A stretch of 64,000 nucleotides of DNA from Gemmatimonadetes bacterium T265 (GTDB lineage Bacteria; Gemmatimonadota; Gemmatimonadetes; Gemmatimonadales; Gemmatimonadaceae): NCBI GenBank assembly GCA_019973575.1, contig BPUI01000001.1:1562342-1626341 (forward strand), written 5' to 3'. A model generated the notes under the pieces. The model searched no databases. It had not been told where the DNA came from and saw nothing but the letters and a program-made list of their open reading frames with translations. The position numbers were made by a program, and so were the translations under genes. Below, piece by piece: positions 34,367-43,150 of this stretch (positions are counted from its first letter, which is position 1; each line of letters opens with the position of its first letter).

Positions 34367-36105
34367 CGGCCCCCCGGCCCGGCCCGGTCGCGCGCGATCT
34401 CCGCGCCCGGCGCGACCGACCAGCGCGCCATCCCCGCCCACCACGCGTCGGGCCGCACGTCCGTCACGCGCAGGCGGCGGGCGATCGCCAGGGTCGGCCG
34501 CGGCTCGAACAGCCACACCGCGGGCGCGTCGTCGACGATCGTCTGGTACGCGCGGTGGAACCACGGCGCCGCGGCCTCGCGCGTCGGCGCCGCGAGCGCC
34601 CGGTCGACCGCCGCGTCGAACGCCGGGTTCGCGTAGCCCCCCGAGTTCGTGCCGCGGGGCGCGTCGGCCGAGGCGGTCCCCCAGTCCTCACGGAGCTCGC
34701 GCGCGCTCGGCTCCATGATGCGCGCGTCGACCGCCGCGTCGAACTGCCGGTCGCGCAGGCGGGTCGTGTAGGCGACCGATTCGAGCGGCTCGATGTGCAC
34801 CTCGACGCCGACCCGGCGCAGCTGTTCCTGGATCAGCACCGCGTAGCGCACGCGGGGCTGGCTCGTGCTCGGGGCGAGGAGGGTGAAGCTCAGCCGCCGT
34901 CCGCCGCGCGTGCGCACCCCGTCGGCGCCCGCGCGCCACCCGAGCGCGTCGAGCGCGCGCGCCGCGCCGGCCGGGTCGTAGACGGGCTGGACGATTGTCG
35001 TGTCGGCCGACGCCTGGGCGCGCGTGAAGGGGCCGAGCGACACCGCGCCGAGCGTGTCGAAGACGTTTCGCACCATCGTCCGCCGGTCGAGCGCGGCGGC
35101 GAGTGCGCGGCGCAGGGCCCGGTCGCCGAACACCGGGTGCGGGCGGGCCGGGGTCGCGCCGGGGTCGCGCAGGTTGAAGAGCAGATAGCCGCTGTACATG
35201 CCGGCGGTCGAGATCGTCGTCAGCGACGGACGGCGAGCGAGCGTCCGCATCTGCTCCGGGCGGATCGCTTCGTAAATGTCCGCGTCGCCGGTCAGCATGC
35301 GTGCGACGGCCGCGGCGGCGTCCGGCGTGACGCTCCACACGACGCGGTCGAGGAGCGGGCGCCCGAGGTGGTACGCCGTGTCGGCGACGATCTCGATCCG
35401 GCTGCCGGGGCTGCGGGAGGCGAAGCGGAATGGGCCGCTGCCGATCGGCGCGCTCGCGAACGCCGACCGGCCGAGCGCCGCCGGCTCCAAGCCGCGGAGC
35501 CGTCCGGCGGGCATGATGCGGAGCGTCTCGACCGCCGAGTAGAACTGTTCGGGCGAGCGGCGGTGGAACCAGAAGACCGCGGTGAGCGAGTCGGGGGTCG
35601 CCACCGAGTCGATGCCGGCCAGATCCGTTTGGGCCGCCGCACTGATGGCGGGGTCGCGGTAGAGGTCGAAGCTGAACCGTACGTCCACCGCGCGCACGGG
35701 CGTGCCGTCGTGGAAGCGGGCACGCGGATCGAGGTGAAAGGCGATCGCGAGCGAGTCGGCCGTCCACGTCCATCGCTGCGCGAGACGCGGCCGGAATCCC
35801 ACGTCGCCGACCGTGTTCAGCGCCGGCTCGATCGCGGCGAGCGGCTCGAAGACGAGGTCGGTGACCTGGCGCGCGGTGAGGCCGACGCTGAGCGGCGGGA
35901 CGAGCGATTCGGCGTCGCCGGCCGTCGCGATGACGACGGTGCCGCGCCCCGAGGCGCCGGAGCGCGCGGTCGCGGCGCCCCGGTCGGGCCCGCACGCGCC
36001 GGCCCCCAGCCCCGCGCCGAGCACGATCGCGGTGACGGCGCGCACGGCGGCGCTCCTCCCGGCGAGCATACTCCACGACGGGCGCTTCGACGGCCGGCGT
36101 CGCAT
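34363..36105 (-). CDS. oligopeptide ABC-transporter substrate-binding lipoprotein
   Basis: The protein (580 residues from the ATG at 36105) is a family 5 extracellular solute-binding protein: a signal ending in the lipobox LGAGAC, then LVFEPLAAIEPALN, the FHDGTPVRAVDVRFSFDLYR signature and AAALDRRTMVRNVFD. It binds peptides or similar solutes outside the membrane and hands them to a permease. No permease or ATPase genes are next to it, so its transporter is elsewhere or it works alone. No heptamer lies inside the gene. Confidence 0.92.
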   Translation of the reverse strand: MRRRPSKRPSWSMLAGRSAAVRAVTAIVLGAGLGAGACGPDRGAATARSGASGRGTVVIATAGDAESLVPPLSVGLTARQVTDLVFEPLAAIEPALNTVGDVGFRPRLAQRWTWTADSLAIAFHLDPRARFHDGTPVRAVDVRFSFDLYRDPAISAAAQTDLAGIDSVATPDSLTAVFWFHRRSPEQFYSAVETLRIMPAGRLRGLEPAALGRSAFASAPIGSGPFRFASRSPGSRIEIVADTAYHLGRPLLDRVVWSVTPDAAAAVARMLTGDADIYEAIRPEQMRTLARRPSLTTISTAGMYSGYLLFNLRDPGATPARPHPVFGDRALRRALAAALDRRTMVRNVFDTLGAVSLGPFTRAQASADTTIVQPVYDPAGAARALDALGWRAGADGVRTRGGRRLSFTLLAPSTSQPRVRYAVLIQEQLRRVGVEVHIEPLESVAYTTRLRDRQFDAAVDARIMEPSARELREDWGTASADAPRGTNSGGYANPAFDAAVDRALAAPTREAAAPWFHRAYQTIVDDAPAVWLFEPRPTLAIARRLRVTDVRPDAWWAGMARWSVAPGAEIARDRAGPGGR

Positions 36106-36380
36106 CGGAGGCGGAGAGGTCGGCACGGCTCAACGATCACGGACATGGGGCGCGGGCGCAACGGCGGCGGCGACCCTGTGTTGTGTCCCCGCCACGCCGA
36201 CGTAGGTTGGGGCGACGCCCGCGGGCGCCGGGACGTCCGGGTGCTTCCCTCTGAAATCCGCGAAACGTCGCGCGGCGGCTACGTGGTGGCCGCCCGTGCA
36301 CCGCCTTTGCATCACGCTCGTGCCGCACGACTCTGTGGCGACGCGCCTGTCGCCTGGCCCCGTCGTGATGCCCCAACGCC

Positions 36381-37766
36381 ATGTCCCTCCGAGACGAGCA
36401 CCCGCGCTTGCCAGCGGTCGACCTGCCAACGGCCGACCGGCCGCCGGTCGACCCGCATGCGGTCGATCCGCATGCCGCGACCGCGATGCGGCTCGAGGCG
36501 CTCGGCCTGCTCGCGGGCGGCGTCGCACACGACTTCAACAACATCCTCGCCGTCATTCGTGCCAACGTCGAGTTGGCGCGGGGCGCGCTCGGCGGTCGTC
36601 CGCCCGACGTGCCGGTCGCCCTCTCCGACCTCGGCGAGGTGGACCGGGCGGTCGAACGGGCGTCGGGGCTCGTGCGCCAGCTGCTCGCCTTCGGCCGCCG
36701 CCAGCGCCTCACGCCCGAGCCGCTCGACCTGAACGCGGTAATGCGGGAGACGGTTGCGCTCGTGCGCGTGCTCGTCGGCGACGCGGTGCAACTGCTCGTC
36801 CGCCCGGCGCCCGACCTGCCGCGCGTGCGCGCCGACCGGCCGCAGATCGAGCAGGTGCTCGTGAGCCTCGTGCTCAACGGCCGCGACGCGATCGTCGACG
36901 CGCGCTCGCCGCAGGGGGGCACTCTGACCGTAACGACCCAGGCGCGCGACGTCGCCCCGGACGACGTCGCACGCCTGGGCGTCTCACGCCCCGGCCGCTA
37001 CGCGTGTTTGCAGGTGCGGGACGACGGGGTGGGGATGGACGTCGCGACCCGGGCGCGCATCTTCGAGCCGTTCTTCACCACCAAGGCGGTCGACCGCGGC
37101 GCCGGGCTCGGGCTCGCGGCTACGTGGGGCATCGTGCGCCAGTCGGGCGGCTCCATCCACGTCGACAGTGAGCCAGGCGCCGGCAGCACGTTCACGGTCT
37201 ACCTGCCGGCGACCGAGGCGGCCCCCGAGCGCAACGCGCCCGCGTCCCCCGTCGCCGCTTCCGAGTCGCCGGCGCGCCCGGACGAACTGCGCGCTCCGGG
37301 CAGCCGGGAGGTCGGCGACTCGGCGTCTGGTCCCGGCGCGCCGGTCGACGCCACAGCGCCGGCTGCCGCGACGGTGCTGCTGGCCGAGGACGACCACGCG
37401 GTCCGCCGCGCGGCCAGCCGCATCCTGCGTGGCGCGGGGTACCAGGTGCTCGAGGCCGGCGACGGACGGAGCGCACTCGCGCTGTGGCACGCCCGCGCGC
37501 GGGAGATCGATGTGCTCGTGGCCGACCTTCGGATGCCGCACCTGCGGGGCGACGCGCTCGCGCGCGCCGTCCGGGCCGACGAGCCCGACTTCCCCGTCGT
37601 GTTGATGACCGGATTCGGCGAGGAGCCGTCGCTGGATCCGTCGTTCGCGGGCGACGGCGCCGCGGCACAGCCGGCCGACCCGCCGGTGCTCGCGAAGCCG
37701 TTTGGGGCGGCCGAGTTGCTGGCGCACGTGGCCGCGTCGCTCGCGGGCGTGCGCGGCGGCCGCTGA
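36381..37766 (+). CDS. hybrid histidine kinase with C-terminal receiver
   Basis: The 461-residue protein has no membrane segment. A short Pro/Asp-rich N-terminus with repeated VDPHA is followed by a HisKA-like helix with the phosphorylated His in GGVAHDFNNILAVI (about residue 49), an ATPase domain (N box VLNGRDAI, G1 DDGVGM, FEPFFTTK, G2 GAGLGLA), a linker of about 70 residues and a receiver (EDDHAVRR, phosphorylated Asp in VADLRMP, LMTGF, KPFG). The NtrB-like HDFNN type usually senses a cytoplasmic cue. It converges on the AraC-type regulator gene. Confidence 0.93.
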   Translation: MSLRDEHPRLPAVDLPTADRPPVDPHAVDPHAATAMRLEALGLLAGGVAHDFNNILAVIRANVELARGALGGRPPDVPVALSDLGEVDRAVERASGLVRQLLAFGRRQRLTPEPLDLNAVMRETVALVRVLVGDAVQLLVRPAPDLPRVRADRPQIEQVLVSLVLNGRDAIVDARSPQGGTLTVTTQARDVAPDDVARLGVSRPGRYACLQVRDDGVGMDVATRARIFEPFFTTKAVDRGAGLGLAATWGIVRQSGGSIHVDSEPGAGSTFTVYLPATEAAPERNAPASPVAASESPARPDELRAPGSREVGDSASGPGAPVDATAPAAATVLLAEDDHAVRRAASRILRGAGYQVLEAGDGRSALALWHARAREIDVLVADLRMPHLRGDALARAVRADEPDFPVVLMTGFGEEPSLDPSFAGDGAAAQPADPPVLAKPFGAAELLAHVAASLAGVRGGR

Positions 37767-37802
37767 TCGCCCGCCGCGCCCGCTCTCCCGTGTTCCCCGC
37801 GG

Positions 37803-38729
37803 TCAGGACGGTACGAGTCCGTCCTCGTCCGCGCCGACGGTCGCGTGCACGCCGAGCACGTCCATGGCCTCGGCCGGCTGCGCACGGCGCTCGGTGAGCG
37901 CGTCGTAGAAGGCGATGCGGAGCGCGGCGCCGCTGTCGCGGCGCAGGTCGGCCGGGCCGAGGTCCGCGTAGCGGCGGAGCAAGTTGCGGAATGCGTTCGC
38001 CGACGCGAAGTCGAGGGTGAGCGCGACCTGATCGACCGAGCGCCCCTCGCCCGCGAGTAACTCGGCGGCGAGCAGGAGGCGGCACCACACGGAAAGCGCC
38101 CGCGGTCCCGGCAGCCCGGCGGCCCGCATGCGCGCGGCGAGCGTCTGGCGGCTCACGCCGAGGGCGCGGGCGAGGGCCGGGACGTCGGGCGCGGCGGTCG
38201 TGTGCTCGAGGCAGTAGCGCAGCACCGGGAGCGCGGCGACCGGCACGAGCGGCATGATGTCGGCCAGGACGCGTTCGGCGGTCGAGCGCCGGGCCGCGCG
38301 GGCGAGCGTGGTGCGGAGGACGTGGGCGACGTCGTCGAGGCCCGCGACGACGAGTTCGTGGACGCCCGCGCGGGCGAGGGCGAGCACGTCGGCCGAGATG
38401 CCCGGCTGGGCGGCGACGTGCCCGATGACGGGCACCTCGGGGTGGCGGGCGCGAAGCGCGCGGACGGCCTCTTCGGTCGGGACGCCGTCGGCGTCGCGGG
38501 GCTCGACGACGACCATGGCGTAGGGCCGCGCGGCGAGGGCATCGCGCAGTTCGGCAACGCGCGAAACCGTCCGCAGCGAGGCGCCGACCGGCGCGCCGAT
38601 TCCCTGGAGCGCTCCGGGCCCCCCGGCACGCAGGGCCTCGGCCAGCCGTGCGGCCGCCCCCCGTTCGCGGACGAGGGCAAGGACGACCGGCGTTTCGAGA
38701 CGGCCTGGGAGAAAAGTGAGCGGCGTCAC
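37803..38729 (-). CDS. AraC-type regulator with N-terminal receiver-like domain
   Basis: The 308-residue protein ends in an AraC-like double helix-turn-helix (DVPALARALGVSRQTLAARMRAAGLPGP, then SVDQVALTLDFASANAFRNLLRRYADLGP, residues about 185-260). The first 130 residues look like a response-regulator fold (MVVVEPRDADG, VPVIGHVA, ADVLALARAGVHELV). The usual phospho-accepting Asp and Lys are not obvious, so it may be a pseudo-receiver. It uses GTG at 38729. Direct repeats of 11 bp, 20 bp apart, lie 22-52 bp upstream, in front of a divergent lipoprotein gene, which is the expected target. Confidence 0.85.
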   Translation of the reverse strand: MTPLTFLPGRLETPVVLALVRERGAAARLAEALRAGGPGALQGIGAPVGASLRTVSRVAELRDALAARPYAMVVVEPRDADGVPTEEAVRALRARHPEVPVIGHVAAQPGISADVLALARAGVHELVVAGLDDVAHVLRTTLARAARRSTAERVLADIMPLVPVAALPVLRYCLEHTTAAPDVPALARALGVSRQTLAARMRAAGLPGPRALSVWCRLLLAAELLAGEGRSVDQVALTLDFASANAFRNLLRRYADLGPADLRRDSGAALRIAFYDALTERRAQPAEAMDVLGVHATVGADEDGLVPS

Positions 38730-38750
38730 AGATGAGGCCTCGAAATCTGT

Positions 38751-38781
38751 CGCCGTGTGTGACGGGTTTCCGCCGTGTGTG
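38751..38781 (+). promoter_or_regulatory. 20-bp-spaced direct repeats (AraC-type operator candidate)
   Basis: CGCCGTGTGTG occurs at 38751-38761 and again at 38771-38781. A step of 20 bp is about two helical turns, so both copies face the same side of DNA, as in sites bound by AraC-family dimers. The element lies between the divergent araC-type gene and the GGSQPWY lipoprotein gene. Confidence 0.7.
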
Positions 38782-38836
38782 CGCGCGTGGCCGCCGTCAG
38801 TTGCATCCTTTCATCACCTTCCTTCAGGAGCTTTGG

Positions 38837-39145
38837 ATGCGCGTTTCGACCGTCGCCCGTGTGGTTCGGATTCCCGTGCTCGCCGCCGCCGTGGTCGCGC
38901 CGATGTTCGTCGCCGCCTGCAGCAACGACCCGCTCGCGCCGAACGCCGGTGCCTCGCGGATCAGCGCTAGCGCCTCGGGCGGGTCCCAGCCCTGGTACAG
39001 TCAGGCGAGCACAACCCAGGCGGGCACGACCCAGACGAGCACGACGGCTTCCGGCGGCTCGCAGCCTTGGTACAAGGGGCAGACGGGTACGTCGAGCACG
39101 GCCCCCACGCCCCAGGCGACGGGCGGCTCGCAGCCCTGGTACTGA
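38837..39145 (+). CDS. small lipoprotein with three GGSQPWY repeats
   Basis: The 102-residue product has a lipoprotein signal (RVVRIPVLAAAVVAPMFVAAC) giving a mature chain of about 69 residues. The rest is Ser/Thr/Gln/Gly-rich with the heptapeptide GGSQPWY three times, the last ending exactly at the C-terminus. I recognise no family. The ATG has a strong AGGAG site at 38826-38830. It diverges from an AraC-type regulator gene with direct repeats between them, so it is probably a regulated surface protein. Repeat-specific binding to a wall polymer, aggregation, or maturation of the terminal motif are all possible. Confidence 0.8.
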   Translation: MRVSTVARVVRIPVLAAAVVAPMFVAACSNDPLAPNAGASRISASASGGSQPWYSQASTTQAGTTQTSTTASGGSQPWYKGQTGTSSTAPTPQATGGSQPWY

Positions 39146-39246
39146 GCCGGGCGCTGTCCGGGTCGCGTCGGCACTCCCCTGTGATGCGCCGTCAGACATG
39201 GGGTGCGAACTCCGGGGAGGGTGGCCGGTGGGGTGGGCCCTCACGA

Positions 39247-40656
39247 TCAGCACGCCGCGAGCCTCTCGTACCGTTCGGCCGCCGGCATCGCCGCGAGCGT
39301 TCGGAGTACGGCCTGGGCGCGCGGCGAGCGGGCCGCCGTGTCGCGGGCGTGCTCGCGACCCGCATCGGCGTCGACGTACCCGTCGATGATGTGGGCGGCG
39401 CGGGTCGCGACCTCGTAGAACGTGCCCGACGCGGCGAGCGACTGCGCGCGCGCGGCGTAGCACAGGGCGGCGTCGTTCCGGTAGCCGTCGAACGCCTCCG
39501 CCAGCTCGACGAGTGTCCGGGCGTTTTCGAACTGTTGTCCCGACCGCGCCACGGTGCGCTCGACGTCGCGCGCAATGAATTCGAGCAGCCGGTGTTCGCC
39601 GAGGGAGGCCGCGGCGCGCGCCGCCGTCCCGAGCGCGGGCAGCCGGAGGCGCGGCAGGTCGGTCAGCTCGATCGCGCTCAGGCACGCGCCGAGGGCGGCG
39701 CGGTGGTCGCCGGTTTGGCGGCCCACCTCGCCGAGGTTGAGCAACATTTCCGCGCGCTCTTCGGCGGCGTCCTCGGGCAGGCCGCGGATGGCGGCCCAGC
39801 CGTGGGCGAGCGCCGTGTCGGCGTCGTTGGCCGCGAACGCGGCGAGGAGCAGGCCCTGATGTCCGGACCGGCGGAGCACGGCGGAGCCCGCGTGCGAGGC
39901 GGCACGGAGCGCGCGCCGGAAGAGGGTGCGCGCCTTCGGGTAGTTCCCGCGCATGTTGGCGAGGACGCCGCCGCCCAGGAGGGCGCGCGCGACGACGTCG
40001 GGGGCGCCGGCGCGGTGGCCGGCGCGCGCGGCGGCCCGGTAGAACCGCGCCGCCATCGCGAGCGCGCCGAGCTGGCGCGCCACGCGCCCCTGCTGCGCGA
40101 GGAGCAGCCCGCGGCTCCGCGCGTCGAGCACCGGGGTGAGCGCGCGGCGCATGGCGGCGAGCGTGCTGAACGCGAGCAGGAACGCGCCGGCCTGTTCCTG
40201 CTGGCCGACGACCGCCTGCAGCGCGCCGGCCGCCGCGCGTGCCGATTCGGGCTCGCCCGCGCCGGCGAGTCGGTCGCCGGCGGGTCCGTTGCGGGTCGAC
40301 GCCGCGCTCAGTCGGACCGCGATGGCGGAGAGCCCGTCGACGACCGCGGCGACCGTCGATCGCTGCCGGTCGTCCCCGCACTCGGACGGTGTGGGGGGGG
40401 ACAGGAGGACGGCGACCGTGCGCGCGCCGGCCGCGCACACCGCCGCGCGGTCGGCGCGGGGCAACGCCGCCGCGCGCTCGAGCGTATGGGCGAGCATCAG
40501 CCACGCGTCGTCGGCCGCGCCGAGCGGCGCGCGGCCGTCCAGCCGCTCGATGTCGGCGGCGTACGCCTCGTGGGGCGCGAGGGGGACGAGCAGCGCGTCG
40601 GGGCTGATCTCCGGACGCGCGTCCGGGCGGGCGCTGCGGGGCACGACGGCGGGCAT
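39247..40656 (-). CDS. TPR-repeat protein
   Basis: The 469-residue protein is almost entirely helical. It has recognisable tetratricopeptide pairs such as GALAMAARFYRAAARAGHRAG, NYPKARTLFRRALRAASHAG and LNLGEVGRQTGDHRAALGAC, and spans roughly ten repeats. No signal or DNA-binding domain is visible. The ATG at 40656 is preferred over a start at 40707. TPR arrays mediate protein contacts; no partner is evident. A GATACTAG sequence lies in the gap before the divergent Beta-family gene. No GTTAGGC heptamer occurs here. Confidence 0.8.
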   Translation of the reverse strand: MPAVVPRSARPDARPEISPDALLVPLAPHEAYAADIERLDGRAPLGAADDAWLMLAHTLERAAALPRADRAAVCAAGARTVAVLLSPPTPSECGDDRQRSTVAAVVDGLSAIAVRLSAASTRNGPAGDRLAGAGEPESARAAAGALQAVVGQQEQAGAFLLAFSTLAAMRRALTPVLDARSRGLLLAQQGRVARQLGALAMAARFYRAAARAGHRAGAPDVVARALLGGGVLANMRGNYPKARTLFRRALRAASHAGSAVLRRSGHQGLLLAAFAANDADTALAHGWAAIRGLPEDAAEERAEMLLNLGEVGRQTGDHRAALGACLSAIELTDLPRLRLPALGTAARAAASLGEHRLLEFIARDVERTVARSGQQFENARTLVELAEAFDGYRNDAALCYAARAQSLAASGTFYEVATRAAHIIDGYVDADAGREHARDTAARSPRAQAVLRTLAAMPAAERYERLAAC

Positions 40657-40781
40657 GCGAGGGCTCGGGGCCGGGGGGAGGGGGCCGCGGCGCGTACGAC
40701 GCGCCAATCGGTGCAGAACGATACTAGCGCTCTCGCTCGGCGCCTAGAGTGCGCGTCGCGGGAACGGCGGGCGGCGGGGTC

Positions 40782-41990
40782 GTGACCGCGTACGTCCCGA
40801 TCCTCGTCACCGACGCCGGCCGGCTCGGCGGTCTCGCCGCCGCGCCGGACGCCGCGAAGGCGCGGCTCACGCCGTTGCTCGACGTGACGCCCCCCCGCGG
40901 GCGCCCCCTCGAGGTCCACCTCGACGCGCTCGTCGAGGCGATCGCGGGCGCGTTCGGCGCGCGCCCCGCGCTCGTCGACGCGCGCGACGCCGGGAGCGAG
41001 CGCGGCGACGACTGCGCGCGGACGGCCGACGGGCGCGTCCACCTCGCCTACCTGCTCGACGCGGCGCGCGCGCGGGGCCTCGCGCTCGTGCCGGTCACCG
41101 GGCTCCGGCGTCCCGACGCCTACCAACTCGCCGTGGCCGACGCCGCGCAGATCGACCGGCGGGGCGTCGCGCTTCGGCTGCAGCGCCCCGACTTCCGCGA
41201 CCCCGCCACGCTCCACGCCCGCGCGCGCGCCGTGCTCGACGTGCTCACGATCGAACCCGAAGCGGTCGACCTCGTCCTCGACTTCGGCGGCGTGACGGCG
41301 GGCCACCTCGCCGCGTACGAGGCGACCGCGCGCGCCGTTCTCGCCGCGCTCACCTGCGACGTCGCCTGGCGGAGCGTGACGATCGCCGCCGCGACCCAGC
41401 TGCTCGCGCTCGGCCGCGGCCCCGAACGCGGACCGCGCGCCGTGCCGCGCACGGACTGGCTGCTCTGGCGCGCGCTCACCGCCGGCGCGGACGCCGTGCC
41501 GCCCCTCGCCGCGTACGCCCGCGCCGGCGCGCTGCGGTTCGGCGACTACGGCCCGCTCCTCTACGGCCCCTACCCCGTCCGCGCCGACCGCGCCGCGGAG
41601 TGGGTCGGCTACGCGCACGGCGCGGAGTGGATCGTGAGCGACGTCGTCGGCGATGCGCACCGGGCGGACGGTCCGCGACACGAGGCCCGCTCGCGCGACG
41701 GCGCGCGACACGACGTCGCCGTACGCGCCGACGGTTGCTGGGGCGACGCGCGGCGCCCGGCGCGCGGGCGCCGCGCGTCGTCGGCGGCCGCGCACGCCGA
41801 GGTGATCGGCGGCGCCGCGGTCTGGCCCGAGCCGCCGCCCGACGCTTGGCCGACGTCGAACGGCGCGGCCTCTGACCTCCGGCGCAGCGCCGCCGAGCGC
41901 GCGACCTGGCGCGCCGCGGCGGTCACGCACCACCTCACCGTCGCCGTCGAACAACTCGCGCCGCTGCTGCGTGTTGTGGACGGCGACTGA
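40782..41990 (+). CDS. Beta-family protein (PF14350-like)
   Basis: The product (402 residues from the GTG at 40782; 413 if a GTG at 40749 is used) begins AYVPILVTDAGRLGGLAAAP, then KARLTPLLDV and LEVHLDALVEAIAG. This matches the start of the T4 beta-like family, often found near phage-related or defence genes; its biochemical role is unknown. The part from about residue 290 is Arg/Ala-rich and low in complexity, so the normal C-terminus may have diverged. It lies upstream of a small unknown gene. Confidence 0.65.
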   Translation: MTAYVPILVTDAGRLGGLAAAPDAAKARLTPLLDVTPPRGRPLEVHLDALVEAIAGAFGARPALVDARDAGSERGDDCARTADGRVHLAYLLDAARARGLALVPVTGLRRPDAYQLAVADAAQIDRRGVALRLQRPDFRDPATLHARARAVLDVLTIEPEAVDLVLDFGGVTAGHLAAYEATARAVLAALTCDVAWRSVTIAAATQLLALGRGPERGPRAVPRTDWLLWRALTAGADAVPPLAAYARAGALRFGDYGPLLYGPYPVRADRAAEWVGYAHGAEWIVSDVVGDAHRADGPRHEARSRDGARHDVAVRADGCWGDARRPARGRRASSAAAHAEVIGGAAVWPEPPPDAWPTSNGAASDLRRSAAERATWRAAAVTHHLTVAVEQLAPLLRVVDGD

Positions 41991-42052
41991 CGCGCGCGTG
42001 GGCGCCGGTACGGCCCGGGTGGCCATCACCCCTCCTTCTTCGTCTAGCGTTC

Positions 42053-42379
42053 ATGCCATTACCTGAGCGCGCGCCCACGGGCCCGCGCGGAACCCGCGGT
42101 CGGCCGCGGCTCCGGACCTACGTACTACTCGCCGTCGGCGACGCGGCCGGGGTGACCGAATTCGCCCGCCCGCTCGGGACGCTCGTCGCCACGACGCGCA
42201 CCCGCGCGCGGGCGGCCGCGCGCGCGCTCCACGCCGACGTCGACCCGGGCGACCTCCGCGCGGTCGCGGCGGGGAGCGCGCCGCCGGGCTATCTCGCCCG
42301 CGCCCTCGCCCTCGACGGCGAGCGGCTGCTCCGCGGCGGGTACGACCGCGCGGGTACCGCGTTCGAAGGCGCAGCGTAA
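42053..42379 (+). CDS. hypothetical protein, 108 residues
   Basis: I do not recognise this protein. It begins with a basic Pro/Arg-rich segment, then has a compact region (RTYVLLAVGDAAGVTEFARP, then RARAAARALHADVDPGDLRAVAAGSAPPGYLARALALD) with steady G/C third positions, which supports coding. The ATG at 42053 is 62 bases after the Beta-family gene and its stop is 8 bases before the SDR gene, so it may belong to a three-gene unit. It could be a partner of the Beta-family protein. Confidence 0.55.
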   Translation: MPLPERAPTGPRGTRGRPRLRTYVLLAVGDAAGVTEFARPLGTLVATTRTRARAAARALHADVDPGDLRAVAAGSAPPGYLARALALDGERLLRGGYDRAGTAFEGAA

Positions 42380-42387
42380 GGCGGGAC

Positions 42388-43110
42388 GTGACGGACTCCG
42401 GCGCCGCGTCGCGTCCCACCGCGGTCGTCACCGGCGCGTCGCGCGGCATCGGGCGCGCGACCGCCCGACGGTTGGCCGCGACGCACGCCGTCGTCGCCGT
42501 CGCCCGGTCCGCGGACGAACTCGCGGCGCTCGCCGCGGAGGGAGATGGGGCGCGCGTCGAACCGCTCGTCGCCGACGTCGGCGACCCCGGCGCGGGCGAC
42601 GTGCTCGCCGCCGCACTCGGCGATCGCCCGGTGGACGTGCTCGTGCACAACGCGGGCGTCGGCGTGCTCCGGCCGCTGCTGGAGCTCGCGCCCGAGGAGT
42701 GGCGCCGGATGGTCGACGTGAACGTGAACGCGCTCTTCTATCTCACGCGGGCCGTGCTCCCCGGGATGGTCGCGCGCGGGCGGGGGCACGTGGTGCTGAT
42801 CGGGTCGGTCGCGGGGCGGAGCGCGTTCGTCGGCGGGGCGGGCTACGCGGCGACGAAGCACTTCGGGATGGGCTTCGCCGAGTCGCTCATGCTGGAGGTG
42901 CGCGACGCGGGGGTGAAGGTGAGCGTGGTGAGCCCGGGTTCCGTCAAGACCGGATTTTCCGGGCGGAACGAGCCCGCGCGCGACCCCGACTGGCAGCTCG
43001 TGCCGGAGGACGTGGCCGAGGCCGTCGCGTACGTCGTCGCGACGCCGCCCGGGGTGCTGGTGCACCAGGTCGAGGTGCGGGCATTATCCCCGAAGCGAGC
43101 GCGCAGCTGA
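42388..43110 (+). CDS. SDR-family oxidoreductase
   Basis: The 240-residue short-chain dehydrogenase has VVTGASRGIGRATARRL for the cofactor, LVHNAGVGVLRP, catalytic Ser in LIGSVAGRSAF and YAATKHFGMGF for Tyr and Lys. The VVSPGSVKTGF stretch after the active site is typical. It starts with GTG at 42388. It probably uses NADP on a small or lipid-like ketone. The secreted MetX-like gene follows 40 bases later. Confidence 0.92.
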   Translation: MTDSGAASRPTAVVTGASRGIGRATARRLAATHAVVAVARSADELAALAAEGDGARVEPLVADVGDPGAGDVLAAALGDRPVDVLVHNAGVGVLRPLLELAPEEWRRMVDVNVNALFYLTRAVLPGMVARGRGHVVLIGSVAGRSAFVGGAGYAATKHFGMGFAESLMLEVRDAGVKVSVVSPGSVKTGFSGRNEPARDPDWQLVPEDVAEAVAYVVATPPGVLVHQVEVRALSPKRARS

Positions 43111-43150
43111 CCACGGCGGGTCGGGCGCGTCCCCCTTCGCCCCGCCCCTC

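Noticed and set aside
34324-36732. 802-codon frame opposite the peptide-binding lipoprotein
   Set aside because: Shadow frame, Arg/Gly-rich; the minus-strand gene has a lipobox and family motifs.
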